From: Bacillota bacterium | GTDB lineage: Bacteria > Bacillota > Clostridia > Lachnospirales > Lachnospiraceae | NCBI GenBank assembly: GCA_023423045.1 | Contig: JAFAGA010000059.1 | Span: forward strand, 62,001 to 126,000 | DNA length: 64,000 bases | Direction of reading: 5' to 3' | Part shown: positions 19,151 through 27,313 of the stretch, piece by piece | How the letters are laid out: the number at the start of each line of letters is the position of its first letter | Position numbering within the stretch: the first letter of the stretch is position 1 | Made by a program: the position numbers and the translations under genes | The notes under the pieces: model-generated | The model's input: only the letters and a program-made list of their open reading frames with translations | Told to the model about the DNA's origin: nothing | The model's database searches: none

Positions 19151-19831
19151 CTAGCATTTCGGCATAGTGGCTCCGCCCGGCCCAAAGGGGATGAGAAAAG
19201 TCGGCAGTCCGGAAGAATAAGGAGCAATATCATACTGCTGAAAATAGACTACAATCCCTTCCTTCGTAAGATAAAAATTATTCACCTTAAAATTTTCTTT
19301 TACCAGCTTCTCATAATCATCAAAATAAATATTATTTCCTGCTGCTATTTCCTCCTCAATCTGCTTAAGGATGGTCTGTACCACAAAATCACGGTAATTA
19401 TTCCTATGGGGAAAGAAATCGCTCATCTCCATCCTCTTACTCTTTTGCAGATTCCAGGTGTCGGAATGTCTCACCGTAAGCCCGTGCGCTCCCCCCGCAT
19501 ATTCGTACTGGTCAAAATAAAGACTGATAACGCAATTCCGGTTATAGGTAACTACAAAATCCACATATGCTTCAAATTGCCGGATTGGATAGTTGTTGGC
19601 GATAGAATACTCATATTCCACCATTGCCATCTGATACAAATTCATAACATTGGATCGTTCATACATCACAGCTTTTGTTCTGTATAATGAATTTAGCTTT
19701 GCGAGTATCGTCTGATATGTATCTGATATAAATTTGGGATACTTGATTGTATACCGCATAATATTAGTATTTTTATAATACATGTCCTGCTGTAAGGTCT
19801 TTTCTCTTACGATGACCCGATATCCCTCCAT
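19151..19831 (-). CDS. DUF3298/DUF4163 domain protein
   Basis: A 226-residue protein of the RsiV/PdaC-type DUF4163-DUF3298 class. An N-terminal domain with paired strands (YKNTNIMRYTIKYPKF) is followed by the DUF3298 signature, GGAHGLTVRHSDTWNL, and a C-terminal FYLTKEGIVVYFQQYDIAPYSSG, typical of the family. No signal peptide is visible, unlike anchored relatives. The ATG at 19831 has AAGGAGGGAGC ahead; a TTG three bases earlier is unlikely. Members bind lysozyme or wall fragments in some proteins; its role here is unknown. Confidence 0.8.
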   Translation of the reverse strand: MEGYRVIVREKTLQQDMYYKNTNIMRYTIKYPKFISDTYQTILAKLNSLYRTKAVMYERSNVMNLYQMAMVEYEYSIANNYPIRQFEAYVDFVVTYNRNCVISLYFDQYEYAGGAHGLTVRHSDTWNLQKSKRMEMSDFFPHRNNYRDFVVQTILKQIEEEIAAGNNIYFDDYEKLVKENFKVNNFYLTKEGIVVYFQQYDIAPYSSGLPTFLIPFGPGGATMPKC

Positions 19832-19871
19832 CAAACAGCTCCCTCCTTAATAGGATACCCTTTAGCATATC

Positions 19872-19976
19872 ATATGCTGCCGGGGGGACCGTTATTCTTG
19901 TCTTAGAGGTAAAGAAGCTAATCCCGGTAAGTCTTTCATCATCAGATCTGTCACTTCAAATACTCCCCCCGCATAT
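19872..19976 (+). other. 105-nt structured element
   Basis: ATATGC at 19872-19877 pairs with GCATAT at 19971-19976, and GGGGGGA at 19882-19888 pairs with TCCCCCC at 19964-19970, with a TGCC bulge. Together they close a loop of about 75 bases. It lies upstream of the small membrane protein gene at 20013 and could be a leader element. I do not recognise a known riboswitch. Confidence 0.35.
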
Positions 19977-20012
19977 ATAGATAGTGAACATTTTGTTAAG
20001 GGGTGCTTTATT

Positions 20013-20390
20013 TTGAAGGAACTTGTCATGCTTGTCTCCTCCGTCCTACCCATTACAAGCGCAAACTTTTACCTGTTCTTCATTGCATTGATTATCGTTT
20101 TTTTCCTTATAGGCTTTATCATAGGATATATTCTTAATCCGGTAAGAAAGCTTCAGAGAACTGAAGAAAAACCTCTTGCAGAAATAGAACCGGCCCAAGA
20201 TACTCCGACAAACTCCATCGATCTCGGACAAGATATTCCGGGCAGGGCAGAAGCCGGCATGGAACCCAGCGCGGAAGCCAGTGCGGAACCCCGTACGGAG
20301 CAACTGATTCAGGATACGGAAAATGCCTTCTTACGATATAACAATTATAATAGTTATTGGGGCTACATCAAGCCTCCCAAACAACACTGA
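20013..20390 (+). CDS. small single-pass membrane protein
   Basis: A protein of about 125 residues with one hydrophobic helix at about 18-42 (FYLFFIALIIVFFLIGFIIGY) and a hydrophilic tail rich in Glu, Ala and Pro with repeated AEA/SAE units, ending NYNSYWGYIKPPKQH. The start may be TTG at 20013 (AAGGGGTG ahead) or ATG at 20028 (AAGGA seven bases ahead). Function unknown. Confidence 0.6.
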   Translation: MKELVMLVSSVLPITSANFYLFFIALIIVFFLIGFIIGYILNPVRKLQRTEEKPLAEIEPAQDTPTNSIDLGQDIPGRAEAGMEPSAEASAEPRTEQLIQDTENAFLRYNNYNSYWGYIKPPKQH

Positions 20391-20440
20391 GCCTCAGTCT
20401 CCCCCTGCCTTCCCGCAGGTCTACCCTTCGTGGCATTCTC

Positions 20441-20504
20441 AAATAAACAGGAATGTGGCAATGCTATTGATTATCAAGCATATACCATATTCCTGTTTAT
20501 TTTA
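20441..20504 (+). terminator. terminator-like hairpin
   Basis: AAATAAACAGGAAT pairs with ATTCCTGTTTATTT across about 33 bases, followed by a T-rich end. It lies 50 bases after the small membrane protein gene. Confidence 0.55.
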
Positions 20505-20571
20505 AATTAGGGCATCCAAAAGTAAAGTTGAAATATCGCCGAAATTTGATTATAATTTTCTTAAATAGATT

Positions 20572-20768
20572 TACTTTCTTCTGATAACTTATATTACAGG
20601 AACGAAATTCATGTTCCTGTAATCGGAGTATGAGAAGGAGATGTACTTTCTTCTCATAACTTATATTACAGGAACAAAATTCATGTTCCTGTAATCGCGA
20701 TGCACGGCGCAAAGGCAGCGCCTTTTATCAGAAGTTAAAATACAACTTCTGATAACTTATATTAACGT
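20572..20768 (-). repeat. structured intergenic repeat, copy B with a 72-bp tandem duplication
   Basis: In reverse orientation to copy A, this stretch has TTATCAGAAG/CTTCTGATAA, GGCGC/GCGCC and ATTACAGGAAC/GTTCCTGTAAT hairpins. The last hairpin and its flank occur twice, with starts near 20572 and 20644, about 50 bp nearly identical. It fills the gap between the small membrane protein gene and the GNAT gene; nothing else is seen between 20505 and 20788 except the ribosome site at about 20775. Confidence 0.7.
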
Positions 20769-20788
20769 TGAAAAAGGAGACAGTCTGC

Positions 20789-21760
20789 ATGAGTAACCCC
20801 CATGAAAAACATAAGATACGGCTTCTTAATTATATCTCGCCGGAGGAATACGCTTCTATTCACCGGTTAATGGAGCTGTGCTGCGCAGAGGACCGGATCA
20901 ATCTCAAACTGGAGCTGGACTACAAGCTCCACGTCGGCAATCTTGCCAACCAGAACGAACAGGAGCATTCCTGCAATAAACGCGAGTTTCTGTATTATAT
21001 TAACGGGGAACTGGTATCCTATCTCGGCATCTCCTGCTTTGATAATGAGACCGGAGAACTGTGCGGAATGACACATCCTGAGTGGCGGGACCGGGGTCTC
21101 TTCGGACGTCTGCTTGCCCTTGCGGCAAACGAGTTGCGCCACGCCCACTATAAGACATTGCTTCTGCTTTCTGATCATGCTTCTGAATCCGGTATGAATT
21201 ATCTGAAATCCCACCAATACAGCTATGCCCACTCCGAATATCGCATGAAACGTATTTCTCCGGCACATGCTCCCTATGCTGCGGTAAAGGATGCAGCTAC
21301 GGCCGGCACCGAAGGCACAGCAGGTGCTTCCCCTGTTCTCCGGCTGAGGCTCGCGGGAAAGGAGGATGAGCCGGAAATCACCCGACAGGATGCGCTTTTA
21401 TTTCATTCTTCTGAAAAAGCCGAGGCGGAAAAGGAGCCACGCCCCTTCTCGCTTGAAGAACAGCCGGAAAATTGCCGCCTTCTTATGATCGAGCTTAATG
21501 ATACCTCAATTGGTAAAATTAATATTGAATATGGGGAGCACACTGCTTTTCTCTATGGCTTCGGTATATTGCCGGAGTACCGCGGCAGGGGTTATGGACG
21601 CCATGCCCTGGAGAAGGTTCTACAAATGCTGGATGCGCAGGGAATTCCCACAACCGAGCTGGATGTGGTATGTACCAACAGCAACGCTCTTCACCTTTAT
21701 CAATCCTGTGGTTTTGAGGAGCAGTCAGTAATGAATTATTATCATTTCCCTCTTTCATAA
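20789..21760 (+). CDS. tandem GNAT family N-acetyltransferase
   Basis: A 323-residue protein with two acetyltransferase-like domains. The N-terminal one spans about residues 60-165 (MTHPEWRDRGLFGRLLALAA) and the C-terminal one about 205-315, with the acetyl-CoA-binding motif A in LPEYRGRGYGRHALEKVL. A charged linker with Ala/Gly/Glu lies between. GNATs transfer acetyl groups to amines of many substrates; none can be assigned. The ATG at 20789 follows GGAGACAGTCTGC; an upstream TTG is rejected. Confidence 0.85.
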   Translation: MSNPHEKHKIRLLNYISPEEYASIHRLMELCCAEDRINLKLELDYKLHVGNLANQNEQEHSCNKREFLYYINGELVSYLGISCFDNETGELCGMTHPEWRDRGLFGRLLALAANELRHAHYKTLLLLSDHASESGMNYLKSHQYSYAHSEYRMKRISPAHAPYAAVKDAATAGTEGTAGASPVLRLRLAGKEDEPEITRQDALLFHSSEKAEAEKEPRPFSLEEQPENCRLLMIELNDTSIGKINIEYGEHTAFLYGFGILPEYRGRGYGRHALEKVLQMLDAQGIPTTELDVVCTNSNALHLYQSCGFEEQSVMNYYHFPLS

Positions 21761-21761
21761 C

Positions 21762-21809
21762 ATTACAGTTTGGCCTGCAGTGTTCAAGCACTGCAGGCCA
21801 AACCGCAAC
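21762..21809. repeat. 48-bp palindromic element with MITE-like ends
   Basis: GTTTGGCCTGCAGTG and its exact complement flank six bases. The outer ends, ATTACAG and CGCAAC, resemble the GTTAYAG end of the MITE at 37433. It sits right after the GNAT stop; with no T-run it is a poor terminator on either strand. No target duplication is visible. Confidence 0.5.
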
Positions 21810-21881
21810 AATAATGGAAACCATACCCAAGGAAACTGCTTCACAGCCATTGCTGCTCAGCAGTTTCTTCTTTTCTTTTTC

Positions 21882-23186
21882 TTATTCAACACCGGCAACC
21901 GTAACATTCTTAAGCAGAATCACTTTCGGCCCCTCAAAATTATTATCTTTTTGCCGCTCCCTGGAAAGATACATCTCATGATGAAGCATGTTGATATTTC
22001 CTGTGACGGAGCCTCCGGTTACCGGAACCGTATGCTTACCGTCATAGTACCAGGCCAGACGGATCTCCCCGCAAAAATCACCTGTCATACTGTCTACCGT
22101 AAAATCAGAAAATGCCGCTGTCATAAGATGGGGCTCCTTCTTCAACTCCTCTGTCTCCCTGCTTCCGCTGCTTACTACCAGGTTACCAATCCTGCCCGTG
22201 GGTGTGATCCCAAGATAGTGGGCGTATCTTGTATCGGCGCTGTATCTCTTTAATTCACCCTGCTCAATGATTGTCACCGGCTTCAGCGGAAAACCGTCCG
22301 AATCAAAGCTTTCCGAATCAGTAGAATTCTTCAGGAAGGGGTCCAGGGTAAGAGTTAATTTATCACCCTTCACTTCTTCTCCCTGTATCTGATCTCCCAG
22401 CTTCCAGGTAGAGGAGTGGTTATAGATGGAGGCTCCGCTGCTCATGGAGGTGTAGTAAGAGAAGAAATCCTTCACCGCTTCTCTTGTAAGCAGCACATTG
22501 GAGTTCCCCAGTACCGGAGTGTTTTCGGCAGACGCCTTTTCCCGGCAGATGCCGATCATTGTCTTAACCTCCTCCGCCAGCAGCCCGGCATCAAATTCAG
22601 AGCAATCCACCCGCCGGTAGAGCTCAATCTCTTCCCCTTCTTCCTTCCAGGCGGTAATGAATTCCACCATGCAATGATATCCTTCCTTCTGTACGTCAAC
22701 CCCTTCGGAATTTACAATTCTGGTTGTTATTTTGTCCAGGAATATTTCACAGGAACTGATCCCGCCCTTTTCATAAATATCATTCTTATAAATTGCTTTT
22801 GTTATCTCATTCATCCAATAGGCGGGACTTTCCTCTGCAAAATTGCTGAAAGACCGGCCAGACTCCTCTTTGGCCGGCTTTGCCAGAGGATAATAAGGAT
22901 TCTTAACAAACCCTGCTGCCATTGCTGCTTCCTGTATCGCCTTTTCAATTTCTGCTTCGTTCATTGTCGGATGGATCCCTGTCTCGGCAGAGCCCCGGTA
23001 ATCCACACTGTCCTCTGTATAATCCACATATACCGTAATATCAAAATGATGCACGTTTTTCACACGGTCCATATCCACATTCTTCTTTATGAAAAAGAGC
23101 TCATTGGACATAACTCTGGTCTCGCATATTTTATAGCCCGAGATTTCCTTATGCTTCGTAAGGATATTTTTGATCAGCTCCAGCAT
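21882..23186 (-). CDS. pmbA: TldE/PmbA family protein
   Basis: A 434-residue TldE/PmbA-type subunit. In E. coli TldD and TldE form a protease heterodimer in which TldE lacks the zinc site; it processes microcin precursors and degrades unfolded or modified peptides. The family core is visible in PVTIIEQGELKRYSADTRYA and VVSSGSRETEELKKEPHL, and no HExxxH motif is present. The ATG at 23186 overlaps the TAA of tldD by one base (TAATG). A longer frame starting at 23423 lies inside tldD and is rejected. Confidence 0.9.
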   Translation of the reverse strand: MLELIKNILTKHKEISGYKICETRVMSNELFFIKKNVDMDRVKNVHHFDITVYVDYTEDSVDYRGSAETGIHPTMNEAEIEKAIQEAAMAAGFVKNPYYPLAKPAKEESGRSFSNFAEESPAYWMNEITKAIYKNDIYEKGGISSCEIFLDKITTRIVNSEGVDVQKEGYHCMVEFITAWKEEGEEIELYRRVDCSEFDAGLLAEEVKTMIGICREKASAENTPVLGNSNVLLTREAVKDFFSYYTSMSSGASIYNHSSTWKLGDQIQGEEVKGDKLTLTLDPFLKNSTDSESFDSDGFPLKPVTIIEQGELKRYSADTRYAHYLGITPTGRIGNLVVSSGSRETEELKKEPHLMTAAFSDFTVDSMTGDFCGEIRLAWYYDGKHTVPVTGGSVTGNINMLHHEMYLSRERQKDNNFEGPKVILLKNVTVAGVE

Positions 23187-24601
23187 TATCCCAACCTCAC
23201 TTTCGCTTTGATATAGGGCCCTCCGTTGGAGGTTCTCACATATTCTTTGTATCCCTTGCCGCAGTATCCGCTGCCTTCCAGCTCCACTTCTTCGGACACC
23301 ATGGAAATCGACTTTAATAAATCCGGTACAAAGCCTGTCATCACCACCGGAGAGATCAGATTGCCGGTCAGCTTCCCATCTACAATCTCTCTCCCTACCA
23401 GAGCGATGCATTGGATGCCCCAATTCTTCGGGTCCTCCATACCGCTGTAATATCTCTCGATCTGATAGCCGAATTTGATGGATGCCAGCATATCCTCATA
23501 TTTGTCATTTCCGGCGGCAAAGAAGGTATTGGTCATTCTGGCATAGGCCTTACGTTCAAAGGATTCCCTCTTTCCATTGCCGGTGGGCACAGTTCCAAGC
23601 TTAAGCGCGGAGAGCAAGTCCGAGATACCATTCTTAAGAATGCCGTCCCTGATAATAACCGTATCTGTTCCCATGGTTCCTTCATCGTCAAAGAGGTAGG
23701 AGGATACCTGATGCGCCGCAGCTGCACCGTCATGCATGGTTGTAATCGGAGATGCAACCTGCCTGCCGATGTATTGTGCCCCCTTCGCTCTTTCCTTTAC
23801 GAACATATCCATCTCCACTCCATGTCCGAAGGCCTCATGGGCAATTAATCCGGTGATATCCGGCGCACAGATGACATCGTATTCTCCCGGAACTGCTGTT
23901 TTGGCATCCAGCAGATGGATACACTGCTCCACGACATAGGGGCATTTTTCCTCCATCTCCCTCATAATCTCATAACCCGTCATCCCGGTAAAGCTTTCAA
24001 AATAGTACTTTGTTCTGTCCCCTCTTCTTGCAACGCAATATTGGGATGCCTCGCTGGTCATATAGGATTGCTCCAGCTCCTTCTTATCAGATAAAAATAT
24101 TTTGGATACATGGGTATAATTAAAGCCCGCCCGGAAATTTACAATTAGATCGGACATCCCACTGCCCATATCCTTGATCTGTGTCAGCCTGCTGATAATC
24201 TCTCCCGGGCTGATGCTCTCCGGATCAATCTCCGTCTCGCTGAAGAACTCCTTTACCAGCTCTTCCTCCTCTATTATCTCATAGGCATTCACACTGATTT
24301 CACCGGATATCTTGTTCAGCTTCTCCTTAATTTCTGAAGCGATCTCCTGTATGATATCCTCATCAATCTCGTTAAAGGAATATTCGGAATAATTTACCCC
24401 ATTATGTACCCTTACAACAAAGCCACGCTCCGCCAGCATGATATCTGTTACCTCCGTGCCGGTTTTGGATACCCTGTATACCTTTCCTCCGGTATCAGTG
24501 CCGAGGACGGATACATATTTATACTCTCTGCTTAGTAAATCTATAAGCTTACGCAAATGCGGCTTACTTCTTCTCAGAAATTCTGAACCTGCTGTCTTCA
24601 C
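23186..24601 (-). CDS. tldD: TldD family zinc metalloprotease
   Basis: A 471-residue metalloprotease subunit of the TldD family. The active-site motif is HEAFGHGVEMD near residue 258, matching HExxxH. A GTG at 24601 starts the frame, with AGGAGGT six bases ahead. The gene is coupled to pmbA by a one-base overlap. No obvious peptide precursor or modification enzyme for a bacteriocin is next to the pair, so general peptide turnover is as likely as maturation of a natural product. Confidence 0.92.
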   Translation of the reverse strand: MKTAGSEFLRRSKPHLRKLIDLLSREYKYVSVLGTDTGGKVYRVSKTGTEVTDIMLAERGFVVRVHNGVNYSEYSFNEIDEDIIQEIASEIKEKLNKISGEISVNAYEIIEEEELVKEFFSETEIDPESISPGEIISRLTQIKDMGSGMSDLIVNFRAGFNYTHVSKIFLSDKKELEQSYMTSEASQYCVARRGDRTKYYFESFTGMTGYEIMREMEEKCPYVVEQCIHLLDAKTAVPGEYDVICAPDITGLIAHEAFGHGVEMDMFVKERAKGAQYIGRQVASPITTMHDGAAAAHQVSSYLFDDEGTMGTDTVIIRDGILKNGISDLLSALKLGTVPTGNGKRESFERKAYARMTNTFFAAGNDKYEDMLASIKFGYQIERYYSGMEDPKNWGIQCIALVGREIVDGKLTGNLISPVVMTGFVPDLLKSISMVSEEVELEGSGYCGKGYKEYVRTSNGGPYIKAKVRLG

Positions 24602-24654
24602 TGTCCTACCTCCTATCGCTAAATATGATTCGATTGTAATTCACCTGCAAATTA

Positions 24655-24768
24655 GCTTGCAGCATGCTCACTACGCTTATTATATCATGGACAAAATCAT
24701 GTCCATGATCTTCACTGCGCTCGCATACTCGCAAGCAGGCTTGCAGTATGCTCACTACGCTTATTATA
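24655..24768. repeat. 30-bp direct repeats with palindromes
   Basis: Two 30-bp copies at 24655-24684 and 24739-24768 differ at one base and start 84 bp apart; both contain GCTCACTACGCTTATTATA. Between them are the palindrome ATCATGGAC/GTCCATGAT and a region complementary to the second copy (GCATACTCGCAAGC against GCTTGCAGTATGC). They lie in the 503-bp gap between divergent tldD and the AraC gene. Confidence 0.6.
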
Positions 24769-24869
24769 GTATAACTTCGGGATTTGGTAAATGTTTAAAT
24801 TCTGAGGCTATGATCTGCCCGCCGCTCTTATACGGCTATGTGGATATAAAACCAAGTACTGCTGTACCG

Positions 24870-24897
24870 TTGATTATTTGCATATATATGCTATACT
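24870..24897 (+). promoter_or_regulatory. candidate promoter of the AraC/GyrI gene
   Basis: TTGATT and TATACT with 16 bp between them lie about 208 bases upstream of the ATG at 25105. A second TATAAT at 24944 lacks a clear -35. The rest of the gap holds no other gene. Confidence 0.4.
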
Positions 24898-25104
24898 TAA
24901 GTCACATAAAATACTCCAAAAATATTTATCATTATATCCGCACTATAATGGGACGCAGATTGATACACCCGAATTTATGCGCTGCTTTCTGCTTCACCAG
25001 CCCTCTTCGGCTTAACAGCACTTTTGTCTTCCTCTCATTATCCGGCACAAAATCAGAGGCGGACCGTCAATAAATCCTGTATGATTAGAAAAAGGAGCAT
25101 GAGA

Positions 25105-25959
25105 ATGGAATGGATCAAACATTTTAATAATGCAATTAACTATATCGAAGACAATCTCACCAATAAGATACGTCTGGATATCGCTGCCCAAATCGCTTGC
25201 TGCAACTCCTACCACTTTCAGCGGATGTTTACATATATGACCGGCATCCCCTTATCCGAATACATCAGGAGAAGGAGAATGTCTCTGGCGGCAGAGGATT
25301 TGCAAAGTGACCGCAGTAAAGTAATCGACGTATCCGTTAAATACGGATATGATTCTCCAACCGCCTTTAACCGTGCCTTTCGAAGCATCCACGGAATTAC
25401 GCCCTCCCAGGCAAAAGAAGCCGGTGCTTCTCTGAAGGCGTATCCTCCCATATGCATCAGCCTGTCGGTCAAAGGAGATTGTGCGTTAGATTATCGTATC
25501 GAACAAAAGGAAGCCTTCCGAATTATAGGAATATCAGGTCCGCTACAAAAGGAAATTGAAAATAATTTTGAAACAGTTCCCCGGATGTGGGGAGAGGCTT
25601 CTATGAACGGAACACTGCAAAGGCTTTCTGCGAAGATGGACAGTCCTCCTATGGGACTTCTGGGGGTTAGCTTCTGTAATGAGGAGGAGGATTGGCGTTA
25701 CTTTATTGCCGTGACTTCCCGCCATTCTGCGGCAGAGGACTTTGAAGAAGCTCTGGTTCCTTCCTCGACCTGGGCAATCTTTAGAGGGGAGGGACCCAGC
25801 CAATCCATACAGGAATTAGAAAAAAGAATTGTACTTGAATGGCTGCCTGCTTCCGGCTATGAGTATAACAATGCTCCCGATATTGAGGTATACTTTAATC
25901 CCGATCCCCTGAATTCCATGTATGAGATATGGATTCCGGTCAAAAGAAAGGAAGTATGA
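25105..25959 (+). CDS. AraC family regulator with GyrI-like effector domain
   Basis: A 284-residue regulator. An N-terminal AraC DNA-binding domain has two helix-turn-helix units: IAAQIACCNSYHFQRMF and DVSVKYGYDSPTAFNRAFR, followed by HGITPSQAK. The C-terminal half (about residues 125-284) is a GyrI-like ligand-binding domain, as in Rob, SoxS-like and BltR-like sensors of hydrophobic compounds. The ATG at 25105 has AAAGGAG at eight bases; upstream in-frame ATGs are unlikely. The next gene starts three bases after its stop, so the two are co-transcribed. Confidence 0.88.
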   Translation: MEWIKHFNNAINYIEDNLTNKIRLDIAAQIACCNSYHFQRMFTYMTGIPLSEYIRRRRMSLAAEDLQSDRSKVIDVSVKYGYDSPTAFNRAFRSIHGITPSQAKEAGASLKAYPPICISLSVKGDCALDYRIEQKEAFRIIGISGPLQKEIENNFETVPRMWGEASMNGTLQRLSAKMDSPPMGLLGVSFCNEEEDWRYFIAVTSRHSAAEDFEEALVPSSTWAIFRGEGPSQSIQELEKRIVLEWLPASGYEYNNAPDIEVYFNPDPLNSMYEIWIPVKRKEV

Positions 25960-25961
25960 AA

Positions 25962-26438
25962 ATGGTACATCTGGTATACTGTGACGATAAGGAAAAGGTC
26001 CTGAATAAAATTTTGGACGGCACAAAAACAATGGTGATCCGTTCCGCCGCCGGGCGTAAGATTCCTCATAGCAGAGTGTTTCCTGAGGAAACTCTTTATT
26101 TTATGAAAAAGGGGTCCGCCCGTATCTCTGCAACGGCAAGGGTAAAGGCCGTCCAAAACTATGTTAAATTATCCGAGGAGCAAATTGAACAGGTTTTGAC
26201 AGGGAATCAGGATAAATTGGCTCTCTCACCAAAGCAGCGGGAACGCTGGCATAAAAAATGCATCTGTCTTGTTGAATTTGAGGATGTGCAGGAACTTGAA
26301 CCGATGGTCTTTGAGCATCAGACAAATATGGATGATTGGCTTATTCTTGATAAAATTGAGGATGTAGTTGCGGGCAGCAGCATCGCTTTTAACTACGACA
26401 ACTCCAAACTCCAGGGTTCTTCCACCCTCTCCCGTTAA
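25962..26438 (+). CDS. PUA/ASCH-like domain protein
   Basis: A 158-residue cytoplasmic protein. The early ILDGTKTMVIRSAAGRKIPHSRVFPEETLYFMKKGS resembles the start of ASCH/PUA-like RNA- or nucleotide-binding folds, where a basic residue pair and a later strand hold the ligand; the assignment is tentative. The ATG is three bases after the upstream stop, with GGAAG at about eight bases. Pairing with an AraC/GyrI regulator suggests an auxiliary stress or drug-response role, but this is guesswork. Confidence 0.6.
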   Translation: MVHLVYCDDKEKVLNKILDGTKTMVIRSAAGRKIPHSRVFPEETLYFMKKGSARISATARVKAVQNYVKLSEEQIEQVLTGNQDKLALSPKQRERWHKKCICLVEFEDVQELEPMVFEHQTNMDDWLILDKIEDVVAGSSIAFNYDNSKLQGSSTLSR

Positions 26439-26452
26439 CCCTCAGGTACTAT

Positions 26453-26517
26453 GAAGGCGGGGAAGATATCCCTTGAAACTCCTGATCGGAATTCCTGAGT
26501 GTATCTTCCCCGCCTTC
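26453..26517. terminator. long hairpin between convergent genes
   Basis: A perfect 16-bp stem GAAGGCGGGGAAGATA/TATCTTCCCCGCCTTC encloses 33 bases between the ASCH-like gene and the isomerase gene. No T-run follows, so termination is likely but unproven. Confidence 0.5.
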
Positions 26518-26584
26518 AGTCAACTGTATATACGAGTAGCGTTCGTGTGCGAGCGTTGCCCGTCCATAAAAATTGCTATTCTCT

Positions 26585-27301
26585 TTAGATGCGGTCAAGT
26601 GCCTCAAAGTCATTCTTTAAAGCATCCCAAACCGGCTTATCATATTCCTCATGCTCGAGAACAAAGTAAGTTGCATACTGCGCCGCTTCCTTGATCTTTC
26701 CCATATCTATAATGCCGTCCGCAATATCCACATTCGCCTTATCTCCATCGATCTGCTTAATGTGAATCAGTTCTACTCTCTTACCCCATTTTTTGATATA
26801 TTCCACCGGATCCACTCCGGCATAAGCAGCCCAGAATACATCCAGTTCAAGAACCACCTGTTCGCTGGTCTTCTCCATCAGTAAATCCATGGCATACTGG
26901 CCGTCAATTTTATCAAACTCATGGGCATGGTTATGATAACCAACCTTAATTCCTACTTTTGCCGCCTTGTCTGCTGCTTCGTTCAATACTCCTGCCAGGT
27001 GCTCCACCTGCTCCAGAGTACCCAACTCGCTGTAAGGACAGATAATATATCTTGAACCAATGGCTTTGCTATAAGCAAGCTCTTCTTCAAAATTATTCTC
27101 AAATACCGGAAGTCCGCAATGGGTTCCGACGGAATACAGACCATTTTCTTTTAACAGCTGAACCTGTTCCTCGGCCGTCAGACCACCATAGCCTGCAAAT
27201 TCCACACCGCGAAAGCCGATTTCTGCCACCCGTTTTACTGAGCCTGTAAAATCCTGCTTTGTTTCCTCATGTATGGAATAAAGCTGTAATGAAATCTCCA
27301 T
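26585..27301 (-). CDS. sugar phosphate isomerase/epimerase (TIM barrel)
   Basis: A 238-residue member of the xylose-isomerase-like TIM-barrel family, which includes IolE, hydroxypyruvate isomerase and sugar epimerases. Typical are the N-terminal ISLQLYSIHEETKQ, the GYHNHAHEFDKI strand with His and Glu for metal binding, VVLELDVFWA and VELIHIKQIDGD. It is slightly shorter than most relatives. AGGAGGACCTCTTC precedes the ATG. It is the last gene of a three-gene operon with two Gfo/Idh dehydrogenases, so it probably takes part in breakdown of an inositol or rare-sugar derivative. Confidence 0.85.
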   Translation of the reverse strand: MEISLQLYSIHEETKQDFTGSVKRVAEIGFRGVEFAGYGGLTAEEQVQLLKENGLYSVGTHCGLPVFENNFEEELAYSKAIGSRYIICPYSELGTLEQVEHLAGVLNEAADKAAKVGIKVGYHNHAHEFDKIDGQYAMDLLMEKTSEQVVLELDVFWAAYAGVDPVEYIKKWGKRVELIHIKQIDGDKANVDIADGIIDMGKIKEAAQYATYFVLEHEEYDKPVWDALKNDFEALDRI

Positions 27302-27313
27302 GAAGAGGTCCTC

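Noticed and set aside
20572..20697. Possible CRISPR repeats
   Set aside because: Only two units, internally palindromic, with no spacers of regular length and no cas genes; they belong to the structured intergenic repeat.
21762..21809. Intrinsic terminator after the GNAT gene
   Set aside because: The hairpin is strong, but no T-run follows on either strand, and its ends match a mobile-repeat family.
23187..23423. N-terminal extension of PmbA
   Set aside because: It lies within tldD; the TAATG overlap gives the natural start.
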